From Takakia lepidozioides (lineage: Eukaryota; Streptophyta; Takakiopsida; Takakiales; Takakiaceae), in assembly GCA_030704615.1 (NCBI GenBank), contig CM060734.1:51044042-51104041 (forward strand): DNA of 60,000 nt, written 5' to 3'. Positions 23,220-35,010 of this stretch are shown here, in pieces. The number at the start of each line of letters is the position of its first letter. Within the stretch, counting starts at the first letter, position 1. The notes beneath the pieces were generated by a model that ran no database searches, was not told where the DNA came from, and saw only the letters and a list, made by a program, of their open reading frames with translations. Both the position numbers and the translations under genes were made by a program.

Positions 23220-24720
23220 CTACATCACCATGAAGTCTTCTGGCACCAAGCAAGGCCCTCCACACCCTGGCATCTGATTTGACTGGCATTCTGTCAACAA
23301 GTCTTCTGCCTCATCCAATCGTCCTGCACAGCCGAGAAGGTCCACCATGTAGCCAAAATGCTCCACTGTTGGAGTAAGGCCATGATCCTGTAAAATGGAA
23401 TCAAAGTAGTGACCGCCTTCTTCCACTAAGCCCACATGGCTACACGCAGAGAGAAGGGATATAAAGTTATACTATTTGGCTTTGACCCTTCCCATTGCAA
23501 TTTTTCAAACAGTTGAAGAGCCTCCCTACCACAAACATGCTGGGCACATCCTGAAATCATTGCACTCCATGTGACCACATCTTGTTTAGCCATCTTGTCA
23601 AACACTTGAAGGGCATCCTTCATGCTCCCACATTTTGCATACATTTCAACAAGAGCAGTCTCAAGATTTATATCTGATGGAACGCCAGATTCAATCATGT
23701 CCACATACACCTCTTTTGCCCTTTTCTGGGCTTCGAAGGTGGCACATGCATTGAGAAAACAGTTGAAGGTGACCTTGTCAGGCACAAAGCCTTCCCATCT
23801 CATAAGCTTTCAATATTGAGAGCCTCCCAACCATACCCATGCTGAGCACATCCTGCTATCATGGCATTCCATGATACCACAGTGTGTGTAGCCATGTTGT
23901 CGAACACTTGATGTACATCTTGTACACCCCAACATTTGGCATACATTTCAACAAGATGTACTTTTATACTTATCCAGTATAATATCTGACTCAACACTTT
24001 TGCTGATTTCAGCATGGATCTCTTTGCTTTTTGACAGGTTTCTTATGCTAGCACACTGAGAACACAAATGAACATAACCTTGGTGGGCATCACCCCTTCC
24101 CGCACCATTTGCTCATACATTTCCCAAGCCTCCCTACCACAGCCATGCTGATCATATCCTGGGATCATGGCATTCCATGAGACCACATCCTGGCGAGTCC
24201 TATCTTGTTGCATTTGCTCGCAAATCATGAAAGCCTACCGACCATACCCATGCTTAGCATTACTGCAATCCTTATAGTCCACGTACAATATCTTGTTTAG
24301 ACAATTTGTCAAACACTTGCCTTGCATCCACCAGGCTACCACACTTTAGCATACATTTTAATAAGGGTTTTGAGTAAGAGAGATTTAGCTCAAATCCACT
24401 TGGGATATGTGGGCATGAACATGCTTTCTGGCTAGGCCTCTTGTGCTGATAGTCCTTGAAGAGACGGACATATTCGTTTGACTCCACGCAAATGCGTTGT
24501 TGATTCAAAATCTTCAGTGCCTTCTTCCTTAGTCCTGCTAGTGTCCTCAGATTCCCAGAAAAGCCAGAAGGGTTCTTGTTAGCCCCCTCTCTTGATTTTT
24601 CAAAGGAGTTGGTGATGCTGAAGGTAACCCCCTTCTGCCAATCTCGCGTCCAATAAGCATCTGTGCATGATCCTATCCTGCCGTCCTCCATCACTAATAT
24701 TTCTCCGTTACGAACTTCTC
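23220..24720 (-). pseudogene. PPR gene, PLS class, broken
   Basis: Minus-strand fragments in changing frames carry unmistakable PPR repeats: LVDARQVFDKLSKQDIV (near 24300), QDVVSWNAMIPGYDQHGCGR (near 24170), VEMYAKCWGVQDVHQVFDNM, VEMYAKCGSMKDALQVFDKM and WSAMISGCAQHVCGREALQL. The last part is VEHFGYMVDLLGCAGRLDEA, the start of the E region. At least four frameshifts and a deletion-like jump break it. PPR proteins of this class bind organelle RNA, usually for C-to-U editing. It is closely related to the intact gene at 32075-34210 but lies on the opposite strand, so it is probably an inverted duplicate that decayed. Confidence 0.9.
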
Positions 24721-25921
24721 TGAGAACTTGCGTAATACATCCTCAAACCCCGTCAATACTTGGGAAGAAATAATTCTTCATGAGGCCCGGCTCCTATCTG
24801 CAAATTACCACGGTGCAGAGCCATCGCTTCAACCAGTGCCTCACATAGACCAGGCTTGTTGCCACATCTTTCAAGTAAGGAGGAGCAACCTGAAACAGCC
24901 TACTTCCAAAACAACCTGCTGATAGCAACACGCCATTCTGTGACAAAGATACAAATTGTCATTTGAAAAGCAACGGGAGATACGATCCAGTCCACAATGT
25001 AGTCCTTCTTGCCATACTCTTTCGCGTCCTCAATGAAGGCAGCCTCACCTTATCAAACCGTTTGTCCGATGACTGTGAAGGAACTGAGAAGAACTCCTGC
25101 CATACCTGTTCTAAGTTCATTGGTTGACCTGCAAGCAAAGAACTGCCAGAACATGGGAAAATTGCCAGCTTCCGATTGGCCAGAGTTATTTCAGATCTTC
25201 AACAGCTCCTATTTTACCAACGGTCTTATTGAGGAATGCCGGAGTAGGATTCCATAAAATAAATCTGCTTCAGTTTCTCTCTCAAGCAAGCACGATGTGA
25301 CTGCAAGTACCATCAGACCACATGGTCCCATCTGTGTGGGAATGGACTTGACAATTTCCATCATTATGCAAACAGAGACCTTTATATAAATACTGGAACC
25401 AGCTTGTTGGCTTGCACGAGTCCTATGACAGTTGCAGGCTGCGTATCTTATCTTCGCTCTGATATCGCGCAGGACTATGCCCTCCAGAGTGCCTTCTAGC
25501 CAATTTTCACATGAACAGCTCAACGTGCACATCGCTTTGCACTACTTCGAAGGGACCAACAGCAATGTGTGACACACCTGTCCCTGTAAATTTAACACTA
25601 GACTTGTCCTTATGAAGGGTCCCACCCCTTTTCTCATACGAGGCTGGTATAGGTATCTTTAAGGTCTAGGGCCCGGCATTGCCGGGGTGTATACGAATTT
25701 CAGTTCACCGCAAGAAGAACACCGAGCATTGCGTGCCCCTCTACCTGCGAGCTCATACAACACTGAGGCACTCTGCCATAGGAGACGAGGAAGATGAAGT
25801 GGGTACAAGAGAGCAACAAGAGCGAGCACAAAGCAAGTTTAGCTGGCTACACTAGTTTAACTAACTTTTGTGATTAGTCTAATAACATGCACGATTAGAG
25901 GGGACAGGGCTTACGGTATAG
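24721..25921. other. Unresolved; possible minus-strand exons
   Basis: The minus strand has several protein-like open stretches (25532-25209; then FIEDAKEYGKKDYIVDWIVS near 25000; GLCEALVEAMALHRGNLQIG near 24810) separated by stops. They could be exons or remnants of one unknown gene upstream of the PPR pseudogene. No family recognised. 25560-25870 shows nothing. Confidence 0.2.
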
Positions 25922-26914
25922 GTGCATCTTTCAGGGTTTGGGAAGGGGGAGGATGGACATGCGAGGAGGTGTTTGTGCCCAAAGATCTCATGGCAGGTAG
26001 CAAGGGGATGGCAATCCGAGCAAACCCAGATGACAGTTCCTTCATATATGGCTGGGGCTGTGGTCCCTGCAGAGGGCTCGGTATCAAAGTCCACGAAAGA
26101 TGTGGTTGTTTCGTTGAAAGCACACCAGGCGCTGCTGTTTGAGGGGGTGCCACAAAGATCAGAGCGGCAAGAAGCAGGGCAGGAGAAGCAGCGAGTCGCA
26201 GCGGCGGTGGCTGGAAGGAACGGTGCACTCCGTGCGCTAGCCAAGCGAGTGCGTGATGCACAGCAGGTGCTGGAGGCGAGTGTGGAGGAGATGTCGGAGT
26301 TCAAGCGCGGCCGGCTTGGCAGCAGCTTGGATATACAGGAGCTGGTCTCATATGCACACAAAATCAGCTATACTACATTTGCCCCACCTGAATTTGCGTC
26401 AGGTTTAGTCCCGATGCGAAGTGCCTTGCCTCCTGCCCCCCAGGATGAGCAAATGCGTGCCTCCATGCTGTATCAAGCCAATGGCCTGGATTTGGGTCTT
26501 CCCAAATTGGTAGCTCCTGTACCCTCCCCGCTTGTACCCACTGAAGATGCGGTAGTTGTGAAGGTGGAAGGGTCTGTCACAGCACTGGAACCTGTGGTGC
26601 CTGCGGGATGGCAGCCTGGGATGCCTGTTCAGCTGCCGTCAGAGCTACCGCCAATGCCAGCAGGTTGGAAGATTGGTGATCCCATTCCATTACCCCCGGG
26701 TTTGGATATGCTCCCTTTGCCTCCAGGGTGGAAGGCTGGGGATGCTGCTCCAGTTTCTGCAGGCTTGCGGCCCAAAGCTCCCGCTGCCCCCGCTCCTGCA
26801 CCAGGAGTCATTCACGTGCCATTTGTCCAGCTCGACCTCAACCCTGAGCTGGAAGATGACTTTGGCAGTGACTATGGCAGTGACGAAAGCAATTCAGAAG
26901 AAGACGATGAGTGA
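25922..26914 (+). CDS. MED4: Mediator complex subunit 4 (MED4), single exon
   Basis: MED4 is part of the Mediator middle module, bridging transcription factors and RNA polymerase II in the nucleus. The 330-residue frame has the plant MED4 layout: a helical N-terminal part (about 65-130: VVSLKAHQALLFEGV, then RNGALRALAKRVRDAQQVLE), the signature LVSYAHKISYTTFAPPEF (about 140-157), ALPPAPQDEQMRASMLYQ, DLGLPK, repeated PxGWxxGxPxxLP units (about 220-275) and an acidic tail with VQLDLNPELEDDFGSDYGSD. The first 50-60 residues do not resemble MED4. The true start may be internal, or an upstream exon may exist. Absence of introns in an otherwise intron-rich neighbourhood leaves a retrocopy possible. 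No internal stops. Confidence 0.85.
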   Translation: MHLSGFGKGEDGHARRCLCPKISWQVARGWQSEQTQMTVPSYMAGAVVPAEGSVSKSTKDVVVSLKAHQALLFEGVPQRSERQEAGQEKQRVAAAVAGRNGALRALAKRVRDAQQVLEASVEEMSEFKRGRLGSSLDIQELVSYAHKISYTTFAPPEFASGLVPMRSALPPAPQDEQMRASMLYQANGLDLGLPKLVAPVPSPLVPTEDAVVVKVEGSVTALEPVVPAGWQPGMPVQLPSELPPMPAGWKIGDPIPLPPGLDMLPLPPGWKAGDAAPVSAGLRPKAPAAPAPAPGVIHVPFVQLDLNPELEDDFGSDYGSDESNSEEDDE

Positions 26915-28658
26915 TTTGCGTTTTTCTACTGCTGCATATCAAATGTTACTCGAGAAGGCAGGAGCTGAATCCTGGCACCAATCTACTCTACGGTCACAGC
27001 CTTTGATGAACAAATGGGACCGAGGGAGACCCACAATGCTAGGACCTGTCTGCAGATATCACCATTTTTACATCCGATGTCCTTCCTGCGAGGGGCACTA
27101 AGCAGAAGTTCGAATTAAGAGTAGTTTGCAGTCCTGGACATTTAGTTAACCCAGCTGGAAGTAGGCCATTAACATGTCCCATCTGCAGGAATGGTTTTTG
27201 ATGAGTTTCAAGATTATAGCTCTTGTCCAGTAATCCGGTAGAGAGCTCTCAACTGAATCTAAGGGGAATATGAAGTGGCATAGGACAACACCAGAGGAGC
27301 TGTAATTGAAGTCACTCATACTATTACTCAGATCAGACTTGTAATTACATTAGCATTTCTCACAAAATTTGTGATTGAGGAGAGCTGGAACTGCTATGGC
27401 AATCGCATTTCTTGTAACATGTGGAGTACACTATGCCCAAAGTCCAAATTCATTTGATCCCGTTGGAAGCTGATCGGACCTTTGAAGCTAGGTCGACCTG
27501 GCTGCTTCACTGGCAGTGGACCAATACAACACACTTCTGCACATGTGTTTGAGTGGATGCTGAAACTGTGCTGATTGTAAGAAGATGTGTCTTTCTCTCC
27601 CTCTTTGCACCTTTTTGTGTGTTGCCTGTTCTTGTCCATGGATTTCCTTAGGTCACATTCTTGACAAGCTAAAAGGAATAATTCACAGAGATACTTGCAG
27701 TCTTGTTGCGTTCAACTGCTATGCACAGGAGTCCTTGAGCTTCACAGGATCTGTCATTTGCAAGTCGGCCCCTACAAATTGCACTGGAAAGTGGGACGCT
27801 AGCAAGTGACTTGAATTAGTTAGCCAATTGATAGGTGTACTCTTTCAAATGCACCACAAGATACCTGTCTTCCTGTGCAGACGGGCAGACCTACAGCAAC
27901 TGACGGGTCAAGAAGATGCTATTACCACCATTGCATCCCCTCTTCACTACAAAGTATATAAAATTCTCAAATTCTGCTTAGTTGCGTTTGTTCGTTTGTT
28001 GTATAACTGACCACCAAGTGGCCACATTATATACGATAACAGGATAGAAACAAGTGCACAAAATGTGGACTATTTTGGTCTTTCTGTCGGTGGATATTTT
28101 AGACAAGGGTTTCAGTGGTATAATCAATGTCCATGGGGCTATCCAATCTCTCGTGTTGTGAATCGTGTTAAACAGCTCTCAACACTACAGAGGCCACAAC
28201 AGACAGTGCCAGATTCTGGGCACCCATCAAGAGATCACGGAGCACTTTCACAGTCAGCTTTGAGGAGTCAAACTGTCCAACAATCGACACACTCCGTCAC
28301 CATCTCCTCCAAGCAAAGATGCTGTGTGATTTGATGCTTGATTCACTTCCCAATTGGTGGAAAACGACAATTTGCTAAGGAGAGTGTTCGTGTGGGTTCT
28401 GAGAGCATGTGATTCCATCACTTTTCAGCAGATCAACATAGGTATAATTCAGAGAACAACGTTCCTGTAAGGTAAACTTGAAAGCTGACTCTTTCGTGAC
28501 AGGGGTGAAGAGACTTGAAATCCTCTTGTACTCTTCACTCCAAGCGCTCTCCCGATCGATCATCTCTCCAGGTTTGCATACGCTTCTATTGCATGGTTCA
28601 CCGACAGATCCGTGGACCTCAAGATAGTGGATGCAAGCAGCGGAAGTATTGGCTGTAC
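26915..28658. other. Intergenic between MED4 and the fucosyltransferase gene
   Basis: 3' flank of MED4 and 5' flank of the next gene. Only short frames without motifs on either strand; no repeat noticed. Confidence 0.4.
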
Positions 28659-30690
28659 ATGATGGCACGACCTCTCGCGTTGCACAAGGGCATTGGAAGC
28701 ATTCGACTACTCAACAATGTGTGGCTTCTGGCCAGCGCCCTATGTCTTTTTGTACTCGTCACGTCTGCGGTGCTGCGAACTACTGGGTATCAGATGTCCA
28801 AGGAGGGGCTGACCTCCATGTATGACAAGTGGGAACCTTCCATCAGCATCAACCAAGTTTTCGCAAGATGGGATGCCAGTGTTGGTTGCAAAAAGTACGT
28901 GGAAGAACACAAAATTGCAGTGGGGTTGGGCTTCAATGCGACCACCGCACCACGCAGCTTGCAACAGCCGGATATGGTGGCTTGCCAAGAGTTGAAGCGG
29001 CAGCATGTGTCAATACTGGTAAAGAAGTGGACGTGGATCCCAGACAATCTGAACAACCTGTATTCATGCAGGTGCGGACTCACCTGCTTATGGACAAACA
29101 CGGAGGTGCTATCTGATCACCCCGATGCTCATTTCTTTGAGTTCATCGAACCTCCATCCACGGTAAGGTGTGGCTCACAATTCCTTCAAGGGTGCATGAT
29201 TTGTTTCTTATCCAGAAGCCTATGTCGCTGTGCGATTCAACCATTTGTTTGCACGAGGCTGGATTCTTGTTTCAAGAAGGGTTCCTTCATTGTACAGCTT
29301 GCCTCTCAGGTTGTGTGGTCACACAACCAGAGAGATTTCTGTTAAAAGTCTGGGGATCTTTTAAGTGCATGCCATGAAGATTGCAGGCATTTGTAACCCA
29401 ACAAGATAATCTGATACTGTAGTAAGGTGTCTGTACAAAGTTGAAAGCAACTATGGCACAGGTTAAAACGATCTGATAGTCAGTTGCATTGCAAGCCATA
29501 ATAGTTTGCTGAAGTTTTGCGAGCACAAAACACATGTACAGCTGGATTGCTGTCAGTTGTGCTATAATACCAATTGATAGAAGGTGGAGTCAAGCACATG
29601 GTGTTGCACGAACTGCTAAACTGCTTCAAAGAAAAGGAATGGTGGCTTCAAAGAAGGCCAATCGGTCTCTTGTCCATGGTAGTGGCGGGCAAGCTACTGG
29701 ATAGGACCTTCAGTATGGGTATAGCTAGTTCATAGGCATTGACAAATTTTGTGTGAATTGACTGGCTGATGCCAATGCAAAAGGCTAACTATGCTTCCGG
29801 CATGATTTATACAGCGTCGTCAGGGGGAGCCTTTGAGGGTGTACATGGAACTGGAAGCACACCGTAAGCCAGCAAAGGTTCAAGATTTGTTTGTGAGCTA
29901 TCATGCCAAAGATTCTCTGCAGGTCACTTATGCTGGAGCTCTCTTTCATATTGCCCGCAACTATTACGTCTCCCCTTCCAAAAATGATGTAAGATTCTTG
30001 TCTATCTTTGTTTCTTCCAGCATTAGAATTAGCGCTGCGTCTCTTATCGTCAGTCAAGAGAGAGTAGTTCTTGGCCCTAATCTAGCTTTATGGTGCATTC
30101 AGGAGGTTCTGGTGTACTGGTCATCATCACGCTGTTTGGACCAGAGGCAAAAGGTAGCGAAGAGCTTGTTGTCACTCCTCCCTCATCATTCCTTTGGTAA
30201 ATGTCTCAACAATGTGGGGGGCACTGACAGGATCTCCAGCATGTACCCTAAATGCAAGGATCAAAGTGGAGCGGGAGCATGGAGTCAGAATCTTCACTGT
30301 GCCATGTCACATTACAAGTTTGCTTTGGCCATTGAGAACACCTGGACTGAGAGTTATGTCACTGAGAAGCTCTTCTACCCTCTCGATGTGGGCACAGTGC
30401 CCATTTACTTTGGGGCTCCCAATGTGCTGGACTTAGTACCCCCGCACTCCATTATTGATGGCTCCAAGTTTCCAAACATGGAGAAACTGGCAGACTATGT
30501 GAAGCAAGTGGCTGCCAGCCCCGTGCTGTATGCCGAGTACCACGCATGGCGACGGTGTGGCATCATGGGCAAATACGTCCACACGCGGGCGGTTAGCCTC
30601 GACTCCCTACCCTGCCGTCTGTGTGCTGCTGTTAGTAAGCTCGGAGGCAAGGATGCCCCTGTGGCATCAGAAGGTTTCTACCAAAATTGA
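28659..30690 (+). CDS. FUT13: Alpha-1,4-fucosyltransferase (FUT13-like, GT10), three exons
   Basis: Golgi glycosyltransferase of family GT10 that adds alpha-1,4-fucose to N-glycan antennae to form Lewis a epitopes in plants. Exons by phase-matched splice sites: 28659-29162, 29815-29988, 30103-30690; 421 residues, as expected. The N-terminus is that of a type II membrane protein, with a signal anchor at about 17-39 (NNVWLLASALCLFVLVTSAV). The stem contains the WEPS and FARWDASVGC blocks. The third exon holds the GT10 donor-binding region: LVYWSSSRC, LLPHHSFGKCLNNVGG, HYKFALAIENTWTESYVTEK, PIYFGAPNVLDLVPPHSIID, AEYHAWRRCGIMGKY and LDSLPCRLC. These match the alpha-1,4 (FUT13) branch better than the core alpha-1,3 branch. 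An in-frame open stretch continues upstream to 28515, but the ATG pair at 28659/28662 suits the anchor. Confidence 0.92.
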
Positions 30691-32074
30691 TCAATCGCTG
30701 AAAGTTGGAAGCTACTTGTGAAGATCAAGGACACTACTCCCATCATACCAAGCCATATCCACCTGCCAAGTCCCACGTGTTCACACATCCATGCTTTGCC
30801 ATAAAATACAATAGACACCCCAGACAACCCACGCCAAGGGGTGATAGTTTTATACTGAAAAGGGCAGGGCCTCACTGCCAACCAACAACTCACTTTGGCT
30901 GGTTTCCAAAGAGTGGTATGACAATGAGCAGCAGTGATAATATCTCTCAAGGGCATATTATCAGCAATTACAACAAATGCTAGTCAGAGTGCATGCTGAC
31001 ATATAGCACAATGTTCCCATTTGAACATCACTGTAGCATTGCCAGACACTGGCAGTCAGTGTGGTTTGGCTATCAGAAAAGATGTCTAGATTATACTGAA
31101 GCTCAGCTGGTTGTTCTTGGGCTTGGTCATGTTATTGATGGCTTCATGAGGTCTTAGAAACAAAAAGTAATAGCTTAGTATCCCAAGCCCTGTGGGGTTT
31201 AAGGGGGTGGGTGACTGAGAGATGGTGATGATCTCCCAGGGTTGTGCTTGTCCAACTTCCAACCAGGAACCGTATGGCATGATTGAAATTACAAGGCATG
31301 GTTTCTCTGTGTTACAACTGTTGAGAGCCAGGGATTCTCAGTGGCCTGAGAGTTCCAAGAAAACCAGACACCCCATAATATGTAGTTCTAACAGCAACCA
31401 CCTACTACCACAATATGAGAAAAACAACCATAGCTAGAGCCAAAGAAGCAGAAGTGCTTTTGCACTACGCCCGAACCAGCGAAAAGGAAGGGGTATAACA
31501 TCCTGGTGGGGTTGAACTTGGAATTCAACTACTGCAAACTCAATCTCTACATAGCTTCATAAAGCGCTCCAAGTGGCTCAAATTTCAACATACAGTTGTG
31601 GTGGCCCACAATGCAGGGAGGTTGCCTTGTTTGTTTGTTCATATGTGCAGCCTCTCTTTCAATTATCCTGCCTTACAGTCCCAGGAGCAAGAAGAGTCAT
31701 TGACTTCATGGCCTGTCACTTGTGCACCTGTTGTTTTCTCAACTTGCATTTCAACCTCTGCCAAAGGTGATGCATTCGAATCAAACACACTATCAATTTA
31801 CAGTACAGTCTGCTCCATACTACTATTCCTTCTCAACCAGCACCATGTACTCCAAAAGCCTGCCCCCAACCCCAATATATCCCAGTGTGAGATGGGTTGC
31901 CTGTAAGAAAACCCTCCCAGAACGCTCCATTCTCCATACCCTTCTCTTGGAAAGCCCTAGCCAGGAACTTCCACATGACTGCCGTGTGCCTGCCCTGGAG
32001 TAAGAGAATAGACAGAAAGTCTTGCGACATCAAGGTCATAGAATTACAATACAATTCCGTCAATTCGCAATGCC
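30691..32074. other. Intergenic upstream of the PPR gene
   Basis: No gene or repeat that I can support; short frames only. The last few hundred bases probably hold the promoter of the PPR gene. Confidence 0.4.
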
Positions 32075-34210
32075 ATGGGGAAGGTTCCTCGCCTGAGCTC
32101 TCACCCACTCGGCATACCTGAGAGGTTCTCCCTAGCTGCCCTGATGCAAGATCGACCACGATTTTGTAATGGAGTTAACAAAAACTCTTCAACACTATGT
32201 CAGGCAGGACAATCGAAAGAGGGGCTGCACATTTTGGACACACAGGACATCTATGCAGACTCGAATACTTATGTCTGTCTCTTGCAGGAGTGCATCAAAT
32301 TTGGAAATCTTGACTTGGGAAAGCAAGTGCACAGCTGGATTACTCGAGGTGGATTCATGCCAAGCATCTTTCTACTCAACACACTCGTCAACATGTATAC
32401 CAAATGTGGAAGCATGGCGGATGCCCGCCTAGCATTTGACAAAATGCCTGTGCGAGATGTATTTACGTGGACTATTATGATGGCAGGATATGTGAAGCAT
32501 GGGTGTAGTAGGGAGGCTTTAGAGATCTGTGAGCAAATGATACGGGAAGGGGTGGCGCCCAACAGGGTCACATTCATTTGCATTGTCAATGCGTGCGCCA
32601 GCCTAGGTTCCCTGGAAAAGGGCACAGAGGTCCATGCTGACATTATCAAAGCTGGTATATCGCCGGATATCATTCTGGAGACTGCGCTCGTCGACATGTA
32701 TGCCAAGTGCTGGAGCTTAAAGGATGCCCGACAAGTGTTTGACAACATGGCTCAACGAAATGTGGTCTCCTGGAGTGCGATAATTGCAGGATATGGTCAG
32801 CATGGCTGTGGTAGGGAGGCTTGCCAGATGTATGAGCAAATGATACGGGAAGGTGTGACGCCCAACAGTATTACATTCATTTCTGTTCTCAATGCTTGTG
32901 CCAGCCTAGGAGCCCTGGAAAAAGGTACAGAGGTCCATGCTCACATAATGGAAGCTGGAATTGCACCAGATATCATTCTGGAGACTGCCCTTGTCGATAT
33001 GTATGCCAAGTGTGGGAGCTTGAACGATGCCCGACGAGTTTTTGACAAAATGTCTCAACGAAATGTGGTCTCATGGAGTGCGATGATTGCAGGCTATGCC
33101 CAGCATGGGTGTGGTACTGAGGCTTTCGAGATGTATGAGCAGATGATACGGGAAGGCATAACGCCCAACAAGGTCACGTTCATTTCGATTCTCAATGCAT
33201 GTGCCAGCATAACGGCCCTGGAAGAGGGCAAAGAGGTCCATGCTGATATCATCAAAGCTGGAGTTGCCTCATATATTTATTTAGAAAATGCACTCGTTAA
33301 CATGTATGCCAAATGCGGCAGCTTAAAGGATGCACGGGAAGTGTTTGACAACATGGCTGAGCAAGATGTGGTCTCATGGAGTGCAATGATCGCAGGATAT
33401 GCTCAGCATGGGTTTGGTGTGGAGGCTGTAGATATCTATGAGCAAATGATACAGGAAGGGGTGACACCCAACAAGGTTACGTTCATTTGTGTTCTCAAAG
33501 CCTGTGTCATTCTTGCAGCCCTGGAAAAGGGCAAGGAGGTCCATGCTGACATCATCAAAGCTGGAATTGGGCAAGATGTCACGCTGGAGACTACCCTTGT
33601 GGACATGTATGCCAAATGTGGAAGCATGGCTGGTGCTCGGGGAGTATTTGACAATATGTTAAACCAAAATGTGGTATCATGGAACGTGATGATTGCAGGT
33701 TATGCTCAGCACGGTTGTGGTAGGGAGGCCCTCCAACTATTTGAACAGATGCAGCAGGAACGCTTGACACCCGATTCTATCACATTTACAGGTCTTCTCT
33801 CTGCATGTAGCCATGTGGGCCTAGTTGATGAAGGTTGTCACTATCTTGATTCCATGAGTCGAAATCATGGCCTTACTCCTGCAGTGGAGCATTTTACCTG
33901 CATGGTGGATCTTCTTGGTCGGGCAGGGCGATTGAAAGAGGCAGAGGACCTCATTACAAAAATGCCAATTGCAGCAGATGCGTTAGTGTGGCGGACTTTG
34001 CTTGGTGCCTGCAGAATACATGACAATGTGGAGGTAGCAGAACGTGCAGCAACCTGGCTTCTCAAGTGGGATCCACATGATGCTGCAACTTATGTGCTGC
34101 TATCAAACATCTATGCTTCGGCAGGTGAGATGATCAAGCACAGTGAGACAAATGATGGAGATCAGAGGTATCAGAGGTATCAGGGTGCAGCTGCATTGAC
34201 CTCATGTTAG
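32075..34210 (+). CDS. PPR protein, PLS class with short E region
   Basis: An uninterrupted 711-residue, intronless gene. After a variable N-terminus of about 60 residues comes an array of P, L and S repeats, with near-copies every ~100 residues: TLVNMYTKCGSMADARLAFD, LVDMYAKCGSLNDARRVFDK, VVSWSAMIAGYAQHGCG, MIREGVTPNSITFISVLNAC. The array ends in LLSACSHVGLVDEG, VEHFTCMVDLLGRAGRLKEA and WRTLLGACRIHDNVEVAERA, the start of the E domain. There is no E+ or DYW deaminase; the last 25 residues (from about NDGDQRY) look random, so the C-terminus was probably lost. Such proteins act in plastids or mitochondria and recognise single-stranded RNA. Successive repeats are very similar at DNA level, which suggests recent internal duplication. 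Confidence 0.93.
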   Translation: MGKVPRLSSHPLGIPERFSLAALMQDRPRFCNGVNKNSSTLCQAGQSKEGLHILDTQDIYADSNTYVCLLQECIKFGNLDLGKQVHSWITRGGFMPSIFLLNTLVNMYTKCGSMADARLAFDKMPVRDVFTWTIMMAGYVKHGCSREALEICEQMIREGVAPNRVTFICIVNACASLGSLEKGTEVHADIIKAGISPDIILETALVDMYAKCWSLKDARQVFDNMAQRNVVSWSAIIAGYGQHGCGREACQMYEQMIREGVTPNSITFISVLNACASLGALEKGTEVHAHIMEAGIAPDIILETALVDMYAKCGSLNDARRVFDKMSQRNVVSWSAMIAGYAQHGCGTEAFEMYEQMIREGITPNKVTFISILNACASITALEEGKEVHADIIKAGVASYIYLENALVNMYAKCGSLKDAREVFDNMAEQDVVSWSAMIAGYAQHGFGVEAVDIYEQMIQEGVTPNKVTFICVLKACVILAALEKGKEVHADIIKAGIGQDVTLETTLVDMYAKCGSMAGARGVFDNMLNQNVVSWNVMIAGYAQHGCGREALQLFEQMQQERLTPDSITFTGLLSACSHVGLVDEGCHYLDSMSRNHGLTPAVEHFTCMVDLLGRAGRLKEAEDLITKMPIAADALVWRTLLGACRIHDNVEVAERAATWLLKWDPHDAATYVLLSNIYASAGEMIKHSETNDGDQRYQRYQGAAALTSC

Positions 34211-34830
34211 ACCTTTTGTGGGTCTTGCTAACTCAGGGTAGGGTCTCTGCAGGTAGCCCGCTGTACACTGGCTGCCATATTGCATGCCAGGTCGGACTTG
34301 TGCCAAGGTCCATCAGGCTGCCTACCCTTTTGGCATGCATGGGCCAGAGCATCCACCCAGCCTCCCTTGCTTTTCAAAAGGAGAAGGGGGAGAGAAAGCA
34401 AGATAAAAGAATTGAAACTGTGGGTGTGCATGTGAGAGAAGGGCGAGTTATGTCTTCCAAGGGATGCTCTTTAAAAAAGGAGATGTGAGACCTACGCAGG
34501 CCTTGCTGACAGGGTTGCAGTGATGACTCGCCTGCACCCCAGCTGCCATCCTGTCCTGATCACAACTGTTCCCGCTCCGGGCAGGTTACCTTCCCCTGTT
34601 GGCACATGTTCACCTATGCATCCACACAGCCTCGTCGTATTTTGAAATAGACAAGAGAGAAAAGACATGACAGTGTTTCCATTGGAGGCCCTTTGAGAGA
34701 TTGTACTCGTAAGGGTTGATTGCCTTTGTCCACCATTTGCTCTGTGGATCCGAGCAGATGAGAGGATTGGTAACATGAAAAGCCTCGCAGTTCAAAGTAT
34801 CATAATGCTTCATAAAGGCAGGAGGATCTC
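34211..34830. other. 3' flank of the PPR gene
   Basis: Overlapping frames on both strands with no recognised motif. Nothing else seen. Confidence 0.35.
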
Positions 34831-35010
34831 CGGACCCATTTACAAGCCCACGTGGTGATGTTGATAAGTTCTTGAGAGGACTTAGTTCCACGCAGAGAAG
34901 AGTTTTTGCCATGGGAATGTTGGCGGGCGCAGCGTGGTTCTGCAACCTGAGAGCAGCTGGGCTGGTTGATGACATGAACCTCTTTTTGCCGCAGCTGCTT
35001 GCCAATTGTA
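34831..35010 (+). CDS. Exon-like segment of an unknown gene
   Basis: A plus-strand frame reads SPDPFTSPRGDVDKFLRGLS, STQRRVFAMGMLAGAAWFCN, LRAAGLVDDMNLFLPQLLAN and then meets a consensus donor (GTAAGT) at about 35010. The hydrophobic middle could be a membrane segment or a buried helix. I do not recognise the family, and no partner exon is certain. Confidence 0.25.

Noticed and set aside
22820-23233. Small plus-strand genes after the dioxygenase
   Set aside because: Overlapping short frames in several phases with no motif; likely 3' flank.
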